A stretch of 64,000 nt of DNA from JAIOZK01 sp964468645 (GTDB taxonomy: Bacteria > Bacteroidota > Bacteroidia > Bacteroidales > JAIOZK01): the NCBI GenBank assembly GCA_964468645.1, contig CAYXUU010000025.1, positions 1 to 64,000 of the forward strand, read 5' to 3'. The notes under the pieces are model-generated. The model was given only the letters and a program-made list of their open reading frames with translations, was not told the origin of the DNA and ran no database searches. A program made the translations under genes and the position numbers. Positions 7,406 through 17,256 of this stretch are shown piece after piece. The first letter of the stretch is position 1; each line of letters begins with the position of its first letter.

Positions 7406-8056
7406 ATGAAAAACCAGGAAGATATTGCAAAACAGGTAGCCGAATACCTGCTTAAAATTGAGGCCGTGAAACTGAATGCCACAAATCCCTTCACATGGGC
7501 TTCGGGATTGAGATCCCCCATTTATTGCGATAACAGGATTACCCTGTCGTATCCGGATATCCGGAATTTTATAAAAGACCTGTTTGTGAGAATCATCAGG
7601 AAAGAATTTAATGAAGTGGATGCCATTGCCGGCGTTGCCACCGGCGGAATTGCACAGGGCGCCCTCGTGGCCCAGGAACTCGATGTACCATTTGTTTATA
7701 TCAGGTCATCGCAGAAAGCACACGGATTGGAAAACAAGGTTGAAGGCAGACTTAAAAAGGATCAGCATGTAGTTGTTGTTGAAGATCTGATTTCTACCGG
7801 TAAAAGCAGTTTAAATGCAGTAAAAGCAGTCAGGGATTCCGAATGTACAGTGCTTGGAATGGTGGCTATATTCACTTATAATCTTGATATTGCCATCAAT
7901 AACTTCAAAGAAGCCGGTGTGCCATTATTTACACTTTCCAACTATGGTACACTTATTGATAAAGCACTTGAACACGATTATATTAAAAGCAACGACCTGG
8001 AACTTTTGGTTACATGGAGAAAAGATCCGAAAATGTGGGGTGAAAGGTTTAATTAA
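7406..8056 (+). CDS. pyrE: Orotate phosphoribosyltransferase
   Basis: Joins orotate to PRPP to give orotidine 5'-monophosphate in pyrimidine synthesis. The 216-residue length is normal. The N-terminal segment FTWASGLRSPIYCDNR is the family's substrate-binding loop, and VVVVEDLISTGKS (about residues 113-125) is the PRPP-binding signature. The start follows directly on a TACTTTTG promoter box. The SRPBCC gene follows after 10 bases, so the two are probably cotranscribed, an arrangement seen in other Bacteroidota. A pair of short palindromes upstream is the only regulatory candidate. Confidence 0.96.
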   Translation: MKNQEDIAKQVAEYLLKIEAVKLNATNPFTWASGLRSPIYCDNRITLSYPDIRNFIKDLFVRIIRKEFNEVDAIAGVATGGIAQGALVAQELDVPFVYIRSSQKAHGLENKVEGRLKKDQHVVVVEDLISTGKSSLNAVKAVRDSECTVLGMVAIFTYNLDIAINNFKEAGVPLFTLSNYGTLIDKALEHDYIKSNDLELLVTWRKDPKMWGERFN

Positions 8057-8066
8057 AAAAAGAATC

Positions 8067-8492
8067 ATGAAATTTACAAGCGATAGTTTAATTATCAACA
8101 AACCGGCGAATAAGATATATTCTTTTCTGAACAACTTCAACAACTTCGAGCACCTGATGCCTGAACAGGTCACCAACTGGAAATCGGATAAAGTAAGCTG
8201 TTCTTTTACCATACAGGGTATGGCCGATGTTAATATGAAGATCCACGAAACAGAACTGGACACTCATGTACATATGAAATCACATGGTAAGGTTCCCTTT
8301 GGTTTTGACCTGATCAGCCGTCTGGATGCCGTTGATGAAAATAAAACCAAAGTCCATATTGAAGTCGATGCCGACCTGAACCCGATGATGAAGATGATGG
8401 TGCAGCGCCCGTTGCAGAACCTGGTGAATATTATGGCGGAGAAGCTGAAGCATCACCAGGAAAGTAGTAACGAAGGTGATACGGCAGAATAA
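8067..8492 (+). CDS. SRPBCC-family (polyketide cyclase/START-like) protein
   Basis: A 141-residue cytoplasmic protein with the Bet v1/START-like layout: an N-terminal strand (KFTSDSLIINKPANKIYSFL) with the typical opening 'NKPxxxIYxFLxNFNNFEHLMP', central antiparallel strands, and a long C-terminal helix (MVQRPLQNLVNIMAEKLK). The fold forms a hydrophobic cavity; the ligand is unknown. The start is the ATG at 8067, 10 bases after pyrE; the longer in-frame extension would overlap pyrE by 200 bases and is rejected. Its constant neighbour is pyrE, but that gives no clear role. Confidence 0.85.
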   Translation: MKFTSDSLIINKPANKIYSFLNNFNNFEHLMPEQVTNWKSDKVSCSFTIQGMADVNMKIHETELDTHVHMKSHGKVPFGFDLISRLDAVDENKTKVHIEVDADLNPMMKMMVQRPLQNLVNIMAEKLKHHQESSNEGDTAE

Positions 8493-8841
8493 AGGACACT
8501 GCTGTTCTCAGAGTGTTCGTTTTCATAGTTAAAAAGTAGGCAGTTAACAGTAGGCAGTTGGCAAGGGCTACCAGCCCTGACGAAGGAAGGGATGGCAGCT
8601 TTGTATAGTAGAAGATAGACAATAGAAAGTAAAAATATCCCACTAAAGTTTCCCTGGCCATTTAATTTTTTTAAACGCAGAGAACGCAAAGAAGCGCGGA
8701 GATCTCTCTGCGAAACGCTGCGTTCTCTGCAGTTATTGTTTTATCAATCCTTAATCGTCGTCAATCGTCAATTGTCGATACTCCACCCAATCATTACATC
8801 GCCACATTGCCTCATCAAAAACCTGCAACCTGCAACTATTT
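8493..8841. other. Intergenic region with 12-bp inverted repeat
   Basis: Lies between converging genes. It contains GCAGAGAACGCA (8677-8688) facing its exact reverse complement (8719-8730), repeated pieces of GTAGGCAGTT near 8536-8559, and two CCTGCAA units near 8822. No coding potential was seen. The palindrome could end either transcript. Confidence 0.6.
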
Positions 8842-11800
8842 CTATTTCACATCCACCTGGGTGTATTCAACCGGCTCTTCTGTCTCTCCCAGAAATCTCT
8901 CCACCTTTGCCAGCCGTTCTTCAAGCTCAGACATCCTGTTCAGTTTCTCTTCCAGCTCATCGATCCTGTCCTGTTGTCTCTTCAGGATATGGGTAACTTC
9001 ATCAGAATCGATTCCGACCACTGTATTTACTAGTTTATAGGCTTGTGAGTCTGATGATTCCCATGCTCTTCCAACGATTTGATTTACCTGTTCCAACTTA
9101 AGGTCATCCTGTGCGACGGCAATGGCTTTACCATCGTTCCAGCCGGATGCTACAATAAAATCACCTGTCCTGACCTTTCCAAATACCCATACAGGTACCT
9201 GGCCGATAAAGGCTACTTTTTCGTAGAGGTGATGTTCCAGGCTATCATCTACCATATTTCCAATAACAACAGGTGCCAGGGAGATTGCCATGACCTTATC
9301 GGCATTCCGGGTTATCTTGGAGATCTTTCCGTTTTTCACCCCAACAACAGTACCTGGCGTTAATCTTTGTGCAGGAAATTCTTTCTCCATATATTCAGCA
9401 TAGTCCTTCCCGGTCGATTCAAGATGGATTCCAGCTTTGTTGGCTTCAATTTGCCTAATAACTGATAAACTGTCGATGGGTATTGTATGGTTACCTCCGG
9501 TATTATCAGGACTGCTAAAAACGGGAGGAAAGGCAGGATTGGAAGAAAAATCAACCCCGCCATGCAGGCAATTGTTTATGACCACTTGATTGGCTAACCA
9601 TGCAGTAAGTGCAACTGGGCTCCAGATAGGTACACCATTTGTTGCTATCTCACAAATAATATCTTCCCAATTTGATCCTGACCACATGGCGTTGAAATCA
9701 TGTTCAGCCTTATTATATAACTCAATCTCTCCAACCTTAATTGCACCCTGGCTGGTACTGAATATCGCCTTAAAGGTCAAGAAGTTATTGGCCTGACCCC
9801 AGCCACCACCGGCTGTGTTGTTAAGTACAACCCTGATGCCATCACCACCTGTGGCAGGATATGAATTATAAAACGATGCAATGGCTCCACTGCGGGATGC
9901 TTCAACATCCAAGGGATAGTTTGGGGTAGGATCACCGATACCTACTTCACCCTGGAAATAGTTTTCTGAATTAACTCCGGCTTGATATATCCCTGTTCCG
10001 TCTTCCGGAGTTATAGCATATAAACATGCGTATGCTTCATTTCCCTCCGCCTGTTCTACTCTGATTCGTCCATCAATAATATGCAGTTTGGCATTTGCAT
10101 CGGGGGTATTTGTGCCTATGCCTATATTGCCTGAATTGGTATTAAAAATATCGTTGTTTGACTGCTGCCATCCTGGTATACCGCTGACAAGGCTACCATC
10201 CGGTTCAATTGCAAGAACACCCTGGCATTCCATCAAGTCTAAAATCATAAGCTCATCACCATCAGTATCGGTCACATATGCAAATTCTCCCTCTACTACG
10301 CAGCAAGTCGGCCATGTTCCAATTCCAAAAGATCCCTCCAGAACAGGGCTTGAGGGATCACTGACCTTAACAATTTTCAACGCATCATTATATGAATCTG
10401 TTAAGTAAATGTAATTGCCAGATAAATACATAGATTGTATTAATGCATCATCATAGAAATTAAGTGTAGCTTCATGACTGGGACTTGCCGGAATACTGAC
10501 ATCAACCACCACCACGAAAGGGTCATAGCCCGCACTAACAGCCTGTACATATGCATAGTCTCCGGAAGCAACAACTTTGTATGTATTGCCATTTTGTCCC
10601 GATATATCATAACTTCCTACCACACTCGGACTTGATGGTGTGCTGATATCAATTATCTTAAGTCTGTTGGGGACATAGTATCCAACCACATATGCAAAAT
10701 TGCCGGATATGGAGACTGAATTGGGTGTTGATAATTCTGTATCAACACTACCTGAAATACTTGGACTTGAGGGGTTACTAACATTAATGACTACTAGATC
10801 ATCACCACTAACTACATATGCATAACTCCCTGCTACATCAAGGTCACGTGGATTTTCGGCAAATCCTATACTGCCTTCCAGGCTGGGGCTTGAGGGATTA
10901 CTGATATCTATCACCTTCAGGTCATCATCATCATCATCAATAACATATGCATAATTACCAGAGACACAAACGTGTTTTGGGCCAGGTCCAATCGCAAGGC
11001 TACCTTCCAGGCTTGGACTGGCAGGATCGCTGATATCAATCACCTTCAGATAATCAGTGCCTGAATTTTCTATTACAACATAGGCATAATCACCTGATAC
11101 AGCTACAGATGCAGGCCAATCGCCAACTCCCAGACTCCCCATCTCAGTCATACATTCGAAACTGGGTTCAGGATTAAATCCGAAAATTGTTCCTGCTTCC
11201 AGGGTTCCCCATTCGGCTTTTCCGTTTGCATCGGAAATAAGTACTTTCCCATCGGCTTCGTTGCCATCTTCCATAACGATGTTACCTACTACATGGAGTT
11301 TATCATCAGGTGAGCTGGTGCCGATTCCAACATTCCTTCCATTCAATAGAATATCCCCGTTCCCGTCCAGTCTGAATACAGTACCGTTATATTCCGGCCT
11401 GCCCTGGAACCAAATACCAAAATCATTGTCATGATGACGGTAAAACAAAAGCGCTCTTGAATCAGTACTCTTTAATTCATATTGAGCTTCATTGTCATCT
11501 GTTGACTCTACAATGATCTTGTGGTTACCAGTACCCGAAACGTGTAAGGGTGCAGCCGGGCTTGTTGTACCTATACCTACTTGTCCACTACTTTCGATTT
11601 GTATGCGGGAAGTATAAGAAGAATCTGCAATATTGAAATGGCCAATGTCAAATGCCTGGCCAATGGGTACGGCTATTTCACCTTCAGTACTCCCGGCATC
11701 AGTTATATATATGGCCGGATTGGGTCCACTTTGTGCAACATGGAGATTTGCCAGTGGACTGGTAATCCCAATACCAACTCTACCTGAAAAATAGTTTTTA

Positions 11801-12528
11801 GTATTGATGCCGGATTGATAGATGCCAATTCCGCTTTCAGGAGCAATGGCATACAAAGCGGCATACGCTTCGTTACCAACTGCCTGTTGCACTTTTATCC
11901 TGCCATTTATCACTTCCAGTTTTGATGAAGGATTCGTGGTGCCGATTCCAAGATTCCCTTGGTAATCCAGGACCATTTTCGTACTTGAATCAACACTGAA
12001 GTCAAATCCTCCGTTTGCGGGTTGATTTATTCCTGATTCGAATAACATCCTCCTGCTATTCCCGGGCCGCCGTATCTCGATAAGTGGCTCTGATGATCCA
12101 ATAGTGAATTTTTCCCCTGTAGCCCAGGTACTGCCTCCCCTTAAGTATAAGTTCCCTCCAACCTGTAATTTTTCTTCAGGGGATAAAGTTCCTATCCCTA
12201 CATTCCCAACGTTTGAATTTAAAAGATTATCACCTGATAAAGTCCATAGTGTATCTGCCCCGGCGGATATTTTACCCCACTCACTGCCATTGTAAAAATA
12301 GAAACTGCTTTCGTCGGTGTCATAAACCATCAAACCTGTGGCCGGTGTTGCTATAGCCGTCCTTTCAACGGTGGTTAAGCGTGGGATCAACATCCCTTTT
12401 TCAGTACTCTGTACATCGAGCATAGCAGAGCCGTCAGGTTCGCCACCATCAGTGTTAATGGCCACCTGGGCCTGAATACAAATTCCAGCAAGAAATGTAA
12501 ATACAAATAATAGTATGCGTTTTCTCAT
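8842..12528 (-). CDS. Large exported surface protein: GIGT repeats, LVIVD propeller, coiled-coil tail
   Basis: A 1228-residue exported protein starting at MRKRILLFVF with a signal peptide to about residue 21; 40 in-frame codons upstream are rejected. Seven copies of the tail-fibre-like motif VGIGTxxPxxKLHV are scattered through residues 80-860. Residues about 456-770 hold six to seven LVIVD repeats of about 45 residues (YLKVIDISDPASPSLEGS), which fold as a beta-propeller inserted between the GIGT blocks. From about 1035 (GKDYAEYME) a Peptidase G2/S74-like C-terminal domain follows, then a coiled coil (about 1185-1215) that probably trimerises it. There is no T9SS sorting tail. Likely a long surface fibre or adhesin; the ligand is unknown. 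Confidence 0.8.
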   Translation of the reverse strand: MRKRILLFVFTFLAGICIQAQVAINTDGGEPDGSAMLDVQSTEKGMLIPRLTTVERTAIATPATGLMVYDTDESSFYFYNGSEWGKISAGADTLWTLSGDNLLNSNVGNVGIGTLSPEEKLQVGGNLYLRGGSTWATGEKFTIGSSEPLIEIRRPGNSRRMLFESGINQPANGGFDFSVDSSTKMVLDYQGNLGIGTTNPSSKLEVINGRIKVQQAVGNEAYAALYAIAPESGIGIYQSGINTKNYFSGRVGIGITSPLANLHVAQSGPNPAIYITDAGSTEGEIAVPIGQAFDIGHFNIADSSYTSRIQIESSGQVGIGTTSPAAPLHVSGTGNHKIIVESTDDNEAQYELKSTDSRALLFYRHHDNDFGIWFQGRPEYNGTVFRLDGNGDILLNGRNVGIGTSSPDDKLHVVGNIVMEDGNEADGKVLISDANGKAEWGTLEAGTIFGFNPEPSFECMTEMGSLGVGDWPASVAVSGDYAYVVIENSGTDYLKVIDISDPASPSLEGSLAIGPGPKHVCVSGNYAYVIDDDDDDLKVIDISNPSSPSLEGSIGFAENPRDLDVAGSYAYVVSGDDLVVINVSNPSSPSISGSVDTELSTPNSVSISGNFAYVVGYYVPNRLKIIDISTPSSPSVVGSYDISGQNGNTYKVVASGDYAYVQAVSAGYDPFVVVVDVSIPASPSHEATLNFYDDALIQSMYLSGNYIYLTDSYNDALKIVKVSDPSSPVLEGSFGIGTWPTCCVVEGEFAYVTDTDGDELMILDLMECQGVLAIEPDGSLVSGIPGWQQSNNDIFNTNSGNIGIGTNTPDANAKLHIIDGRIRVEQAEGNEAYACLYAITPEDGTGIYQAGVNSENYFQGEVGIGDPTPNYPLDVEASRSGAIASFYNSYPATGGDGIRVVLNNTAGGGWGQANNFLTFKAIFSTSQGAIKVGEIELYNKAEHDFNAMWSGSNWEDIICEIATNGVPIWSPVALTAWLANQVVINNCLHGGVDFSSNPAFPPVFSSPDNTGGNHTIPIDSLSVIRQIEANKAGIHLESTGKDYAEYMEKEFPAQRLTPGTVVGVKNGKISKITRNADKVMAISLAPVVIGNMVDDSLEHHLYEKVAFIGQVPVWVFGKVRTGDFIVASGWNDGKAIAVAQDDLKLEQVNQIVGRAWESSDSQAYKLVNTVVGIDSDEVTHILKRQQDRIDELEEKLNRMSELEERLAKVERFLGETEEPVEYTQVDVK

Positions 12529-13157
12529 TTGGTTGTTTTTTATAGAATTATTGAATAAAAGAATTATAGAGTTATTGATTTGTTTCCATGTTTTTTCAGG
12601 AAGGAATGTGAAGTATCTTTTTGTGATAAGGATGTAATGATAGCACATAATAAGCTCAAAAAGCCTACTGCAAAGCGTTTATAATCCATGAATTTAGTAT
12701 TTGGTTTGGGGCGTTTTATAATTGGTTCGAAAATTAAAAAAATAAAGTTAAATAATCATATAGTTTCATTAAAGAATTCATTCAGAAATACTAATTTAGA
12801 TCATATACAAATAGGGGCGATTTCGATATAAAGCACGTAATCAACAAGATACACAATCTGGTGATTTAGAATATTTCAGCGTGAGATTCAGGATAGTATA
12901 TTGATATGGAGGTGCTTAAAAGATATAATTAATTGTATTTGAATATGGGTTAGGGTTTTGAGATACGGGTTACGAGTTATGGGATCTTTATACTTTGATC
13001 TTTTATCTTCGGAACACTGATTAAGTGGGATTTTTGATTTTTACCACAAAGGACTCAAAGGAAAGCACAACGGGACACAAAGATTTAACCACAGCGAGTG
13101 CTGAGATGGGCATCGAATACTTTGCGTATCTTCGCGGGCTTTGCGGATAATTTTTCG
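12529..13157. other. 629-base intergenic region without genes
   Basis: AT-rich upstream of the surface-protein gene (12529-12950), probably holding its promoter, though no good TAnnTTTG box is clear. From 13041 to 13152 there is a degenerate repeat of the kind ACCACAAAG...GGAAAGCACAA...CTTTGCGTATCTTCGCGGGCTTTGCGG, cut here into parts, which recurs at 19107-19158. No open reading frame of note was found. Confidence 0.5.
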
Positions 13158-13919
13158 TCAATCATCAATTTCAAACTTCACTTCCTTAAAATCGAAAGTT
13201 AAAACATCGCCATCTACCTTTTCTATAATCAACTGCCCGTATTCCGTAATCCCGGTGATCCTTCCCCGGAATCTTCCTTCACTGTGTGTATAATTTCCTA
13301 CTGTCCGGTGCCAGAAAAGGGCATCGATATAGTCTCCATCAAGCTTCTCATAATTGCCGGCTTGGAGCTCATCGTATCTATTGTTCAGAAATCCCAGTAG
13401 TTCCTGAAGGCATTCAGCCAGGTTATAATCCTGTCGGCTGGACTGCTTCAGTGAAACGGGATTGGGGGCATCGCTCACAAATTCAGACTGGTTTATGTTC
13501 AATCCAATTCCTATGACTGTATGGCCAAAGTGTTCCCCTTTGATGGTGTTGTTGATGAGAATGCCACAGGTCTTACCATTCCCGATATAAATGTCATTGG
13601 GCCATTTGATTTTTACCTCGCCGGCAGGGATCTTCGATCTAACGAAATCATATATTCCAAGTGAGACGAATTTGTTCAGCATGAACTGTTCCTGGGCCTT
13701 CAGAAACTCAGGGTACAGGATAAATGAAAAAGTGAGATTCTTCCCTGGCTCACTCTCCCATTGGTTGTTGCCCAGCCCTTTACCCTTTATCTGATCGCCG
13801 GTAATGATCAGGGTGCCTTCGGTATAATGCTCCTCTTGCTGTGCGTTGAGGAGGTAAAGGTTGGTTGAGCCTACTGCATCCATCCTGATGATCTTCTGGC
13901 CAATAATATTATCTGGCAT
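13158..13919 (-). CDS. birA: Biotin--[acetyl-CoA-carboxylase] ligase
   Basis: Attaches biotin to the carrier domain of biotin-dependent carboxylases through biotinyl-AMP. At 253 residues it is the class I form without the N-terminal helix-turn-helix of E. coli BirA, so it is an enzyme only and not a repressor. The motif GLGNNQWESEPGKNLTFS corresponds to the GRGRRGRxW biotinoyl-AMP loop in a divergent form. KWPNDIYIGNGKTCGIL is the catalytic KWPND signature. A small C-terminal domain (about 205-253) is present. It is divergent from rsfS, an arrangement common in Bacteroidota. Confidence 0.93.
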   Translation of the reverse strand: MPDNIIGQKIIRMDAVGSTNLYLLNAQQEEHYTEGTLIITGDQIKGKGLGNNQWESEPGKNLTFSFILYPEFLKAQEQFMLNKFVSLGIYDFVRSKIPAGEVKIKWPNDIYIGNGKTCGILINNTIKGEHFGHTVIGIGLNINQSEFVSDAPNPVSLKQSSRQDYNLAECLQELLGFLNNRYDELQAGNYEKLDGDYIDALFWHRTVGNYTHSEGRFRGRITGITEYGQLIIEKVDGDVLTFDFKEVKFEIDD

Positions 13920-14027
13920 AATAAGTTCTTTGGATAAAACTACGAAGAAATATTATCAGTACCAATTCGTCATACCACTAATAAGTAAGACACTTATGGC
14001 CTGAATAAAAAAGTTTTTAATTTTGAT

Positions 14028-14035
14028 TACTTTTG
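14028..14035 (+). promoter_or_regulatory. Putative -7 promoter box for the rsfS-ftsH-cdsA run
   Basis: TACTTTTG is an exact TAnnTTTG match, 20 bases before the rsfS ATG. No TTTG -33 element is visible, so the support is the box alone. Confidence 0.5.
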
Positions 14036-14055
14036 CACTTAAGAACAAATAGCTT

Positions 14056-14433
14056 ATGTTAAAGCCTTTGCAGAACATAGAATCGGGAAAACTGGCCAAA
14101 TATATTATCGAAGGAATTCAGGAAAAGAAAGCCCACAGGATCGTGAGCATGAAGCTTGCCGAAATTCCAAATGCCGTCACCGAGTATTTCATCATATGTG
14201 AAGGTACTTCGAGGACACAGGTAGAAGCGATCGCAGATTCAGCAAGAGAGGTGGTGAAGAAGAATACAGGGGAGAATCCCTGGCATATCGAAGGTTATGA
14301 AAATGCGGAATGGATTTTGATAGACTATGTGAATGTGGTGCTGCATGTGTTCCAGGGAGATGTCCGGGAGTTTTATAAACTCGAGGATCTGTGGGCAGAT
14401 GCTGTGATTGAGGAAATTGCGGAAGCAGGATAA
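14056..14433 (+). CDS. rsfS: Ribosome silencing factor RsfS
   Basis: A 125-residue protein of the RsfS/Iojap family, which binds ribosomal protein uL14 and blocks joining of subunits when nutrients are low. Family hallmarks visible are the EYFIICEGTSRTQVEAIADS segment in pieces (YFIICEGTS, QVEAIAD), HIEGYENAEWILIDY (WxLxD), and VVLHVFQGDVREFYKLEDLW. The length is typical. It opens a co-directional run with ftsH (39-base gap) through psd. Confidence 0.95.
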   Translation: MLKPLQNIESGKLAKYIIEGIQEKKAHRIVSMKLAEIPNAVTEYFIICEGTSRTQVEAIADSAREVVKKNTGENPWHIEGYENAEWILIDYVNVVLHVFQGDVREFYKLEDLWADAVIEEIAEAG

Positions 14434-14472
14434 ACTTTTTATGGATACAAATATTTGCATGAATAAGACATA

Positions 14473-16593
14473 ATGGCAGATCAACAGAATAAACAGAGTA
14501 AGCAAAATATACCGCCCACCAAGAGTGGCAAACCCAAGAGTAAATTCAATTTTTACTGGATCTATGGAATACTGATCGTGGTATTCCTGGCGATACAGTT
14601 CTTCAACTGGGGGGAAAGTGCAGAGAAAGCCAACTGGGGTGAATTACGTGAAATGCTTTCCGATGGCGATGTGCAACGCGTTGTGCTGATCAATAAAGAA
14701 CGTGCTGAGATCTTTATCAGGAAAGATGCCCTTACAAAACCGAAATATGATAAGGTACGGGGAGGAAGATTGGGTTCATCGGGCCCGCAGTATTACTATA
14801 ATATCAGCTCACCCGAAGGTTTTGATGACAAAGTGATGGCGGCACAACAGGATGTTGAAGATCCTGTTTATATTGAAAATGAAACCAGGCGTAACTGGGG
14901 CATGGAGGTCCTGGGATGGGTAATTCCAATTGCATTGCTTATCGGAGTGTGGTTTTTTATTATGAGGATGATGAGCAGGGGTGGAGGTGGCCCTGGCGGA
15001 CAGATCTTCAATATTGGAAAATCCAAGGCACAGTTGTTTGATAAGAGTACCAGTGTAACCATCAATTTTAATGATGTAGCCGGGCTGGAGGAGGCCAAGG
15101 TTGAGGTGATGGAGATTGTTGACTTTTTGAAGAAGCCTGATAAATATACCGAACTGGGTGGTAAGATCCCCAAAGGGGCTTTATTGATTGGTCCCCCGGG
15201 AACCGGAAAAACCCTGCTGGCCAAAGCAGTTGCCGGTGAGGCACAGGTGCCTTTCTTCTCTATTTCAGGTTCTGACTTTGTAGAGATGTTTGTTGGTGTG
15301 GGAGCTTCAAGGGTAAGAGACCTTTTTAAGCAGGCCAAGGAAAAAGCGCCCTGTATTATTTTTATTGATGAAATTGATGCTATAGGACGTGCCCGTGGCA
15401 AGAATCCGATCACCGGTGCCAACGACGAAAGGGAAAATACCTTAAACCAGTTGCTTACCGAAATGGATGGATTTTCAAGCAATACAGGTGTAATCATTCT
15501 TGCAGCAACAAACAGGGCAGATATCCTTGACAGGGCACTGATGCGAGCCGGACGTTTCGACAGGCAGATTCATGTAGAGCTGCCCGACCTGGAAGAACGT
15601 AAAGCGATTTTTAAGGTGCACCTGAAACCGTTAAAGAAAATCTCCAGGGATGTTGATGTTGATTTTCTGTCCAAACAGACCCCCGGATTCTCCGGTGCCG
15701 ATATTGCCAATGTATGTAATGAAGCAGCTCTGATCGCTGCACGAAAAGATAAAAAATCTGTTGGCAGGCAGGATTTTATGGATGCTATCGACAGGATCAT
15801 CGGCGGGCTTGAAAAAAGAAATAAGATCATCTCTCAACATGAGAAAAAAGTTATTGCCTATCATGAGTCTGGGCATGCCTCTGTAAGCTGGTTGCTGGAA
15901 CATGCACATCCGCTGGTGAAGGTCACCATTGTTCCCCGTGGTAAAGCATTGGGTGCAGCATGGTATCTTCCCGAAGAAAGACAGATTACCACTTTCGAAC
16001 AGATGTTTGATGAAATGACTGCTGCCCTGGGTGGCAGGGCCGCTGAAGAGATCGTATTTGGTAAAGTATCAACAGGTGCACTCAACGATCTTGAGAAAGT
16101 AACCAAGCAGGCTTTTAACATGGTGGTTTATTTTGGGTTGAATGAGAAGATCGGGAATATATCCTATTATGATTCTACCGGCCAGCAGGAATACTCGTTT
16201 ACAAAACCTTTCAGCGAAAAGACAGCAGAGACCATCGACCAGGAAATAAAAGAACTTGTCGAAAAGGCCTATAAACATGCAAAGGAAATATTAAGTGAAC
16301 ATAAAGACCAGCTTGTAAAGCTTGCTGAGATCCTCCTCGAAAAAGAGGTGATTTTCAGCAACGACCTGGAAGATATTTATGGAAAACGACCCTGGCATGA
16401 AAAGAAAGCCCTGGAAGAAAAAGAAAATGCCCGACTGTTGGAAGCAAAGAAGAAAAAGGCAACCAGGAGAAAGAAGAAAACCGAAACTGCAGACGTAGCT
16501 ACAGAGGATAAGAAGGAAGAGGCAAAGGAGGATCATAAAGAACCCGAATTGGATTTCGATACAGATAAGGGCGATAAAACTGCTAACGACTGA
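14473..16593 (+). CDS. ftsH: ATP-dependent zinc metalloprotease FtsH
   Basis: A membrane-bound AAA+ protease that unfolds and degrades membrane and short-lived cytoplasmic proteins as a hexamer. Membrane segments lie at about residues 30-47 and 148-167, with a periplasmic domain between them. The AAA module has Walker A GPPGTGKT (about 238), Walker B IIFIDEIDAIG and the second region of homology TNRADILDRALMRAGRFDRQ. The zinc site is HESGH (about 463). The C-terminus (about 640-706) is a Lys/Glu-rich charged tail, longer than in E. coli FtsH (644 residues). Position after rsfS and before the LUD gene is conserved in Bacteroidota. Confidence 0.97.
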   Translation: MADQQNKQSKQNIPPTKSGKPKSKFNFYWIYGILIVVFLAIQFFNWGESAEKANWGELREMLSDGDVQRVVLINKERAEIFIRKDALTKPKYDKVRGGRLGSSGPQYYYNISSPEGFDDKVMAAQQDVEDPVYIENETRRNWGMEVLGWVIPIALLIGVWFFIMRMMSRGGGGPGGQIFNIGKSKAQLFDKSTSVTINFNDVAGLEEAKVEVMEIVDFLKKPDKYTELGGKIPKGALLIGPPGTGKTLLAKAVAGEAQVPFFSISGSDFVEMFVGVGASRVRDLFKQAKEKAPCIIFIDEIDAIGRARGKNPITGANDERENTLNQLLTEMDGFSSNTGVIILAATNRADILDRALMRAGRFDRQIHVELPDLEERKAIFKVHLKPLKKISRDVDVDFLSKQTPGFSGADIANVCNEAALIAARKDKKSVGRQDFMDAIDRIIGGLEKRNKIISQHEKKVIAYHESGHASVSWLLEHAHPLVKVTIVPRGKALGAAWYLPEERQITTFEQMFDEMTAALGGRAAEEIVFGKVSTGALNDLEKVTKQAFNMVVYFGLNEKIGNISYYDSTGQQEYSFTKPFSEKTAETIDQEIKELVEKAYKHAKEILSEHKDQLVKLAEILLEKEVIFSNDLEDIYGKRPWHEKKALEEKENARLLEAKKKKATRRKKKTETADVATEDKKEEAKEDHKEPELDFDTDKGDKTAND

Positions 16594-16605
16594 TAGTACC
16601 CGGCA

Positions 16606-17250
16606 ATGGAAGAGATCACATCACGCGAAAAGGTGCTGAAAGAGGTCAGGAATGCATTACTGGCCAGCCCTTCCATCCCCATGGATGATATCGACCTGGA
16701 GTCGTCCGTTTATCAGGAATTATACGATCAGCCCGAATTTGTTTTTGCACAGGAGCTGACCAATGTGGCCGGCAAATTCCTGTACTGTGAAAATAAAACC
16801 GATTTTGGTGCTTTGCTGAAAGCCCTGATGCAGGAAAATAACTGGAATTCAGTTTTTACTTTTGATCCCGTTTTACAACAACTTCTTGAATCGCTTGGGG
16901 TACGATTTACACATACCGAAGAAGAATTCAAAGATGTGAAGGTTGGAATCACTTTTTGTGAATACCTGATCGCAAGGCTGGGCAGTATTATGGTGTCATC
17001 GAAACAGGGCTCAGGACGCCGGCAAATTGTTTTCCCTGAGGTTCACATTGTAGTGGCTTACACATCACAACTTGTCCCTGACCTGAAAGTTGCACTGAAA
17101 AAGATAAAGGAAAAATATGCTCCTGATTTACCTTCGTTGATCTCTGTGATTACCGGTCCGAGCCGGACCGCAGATATTGAAAAGACCCTGGTGATGGGCG
17201 CACACGGCCCGAGGGAATTATTTGTTTTTTTAATTGAAGACCAAACCTGA
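16606..17250 (+). CDS. LUD-domain protein (LutC/YkgG-like)
   Basis: A 214-residue cytoplasmic protein of the LUD superfamily. Supporting segments are GITFCEYLIARLGSIMVSS and the C-terminal LISVITGPSRTADIEKTLVMGAHGPRELFVFLI in parts (GPSRTADIE, GAHGPRELFVFL), the family signature. LutC takes part in lactate oxidation with LutA and LutB, but neither is nearby; in Bacteroidota this stand-alone copy sits between ftsH and cdsA and its role is not known. It begins 12 bases after ftsH. Confidence 0.88.
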   Translation: MEEITSREKVLKEVRNALLASPSIPMDDIDLESSVYQELYDQPEFVFAQELTNVAGKFLYCENKTDFGALLKALMQENNWNSVFTFDPVLQQLLESLGVRFTHTEEEFKDVKVGITFCEYLIARLGSIMVSSKQGSGRRQIVFPEVHIVVAYTSQLVPDLKVALKKIKEKYAPDLPSLISVITGPSRTADIEKTLVMGAHGPRELFVFLIEDQT

Positions 17251-17256
17251 AATATT

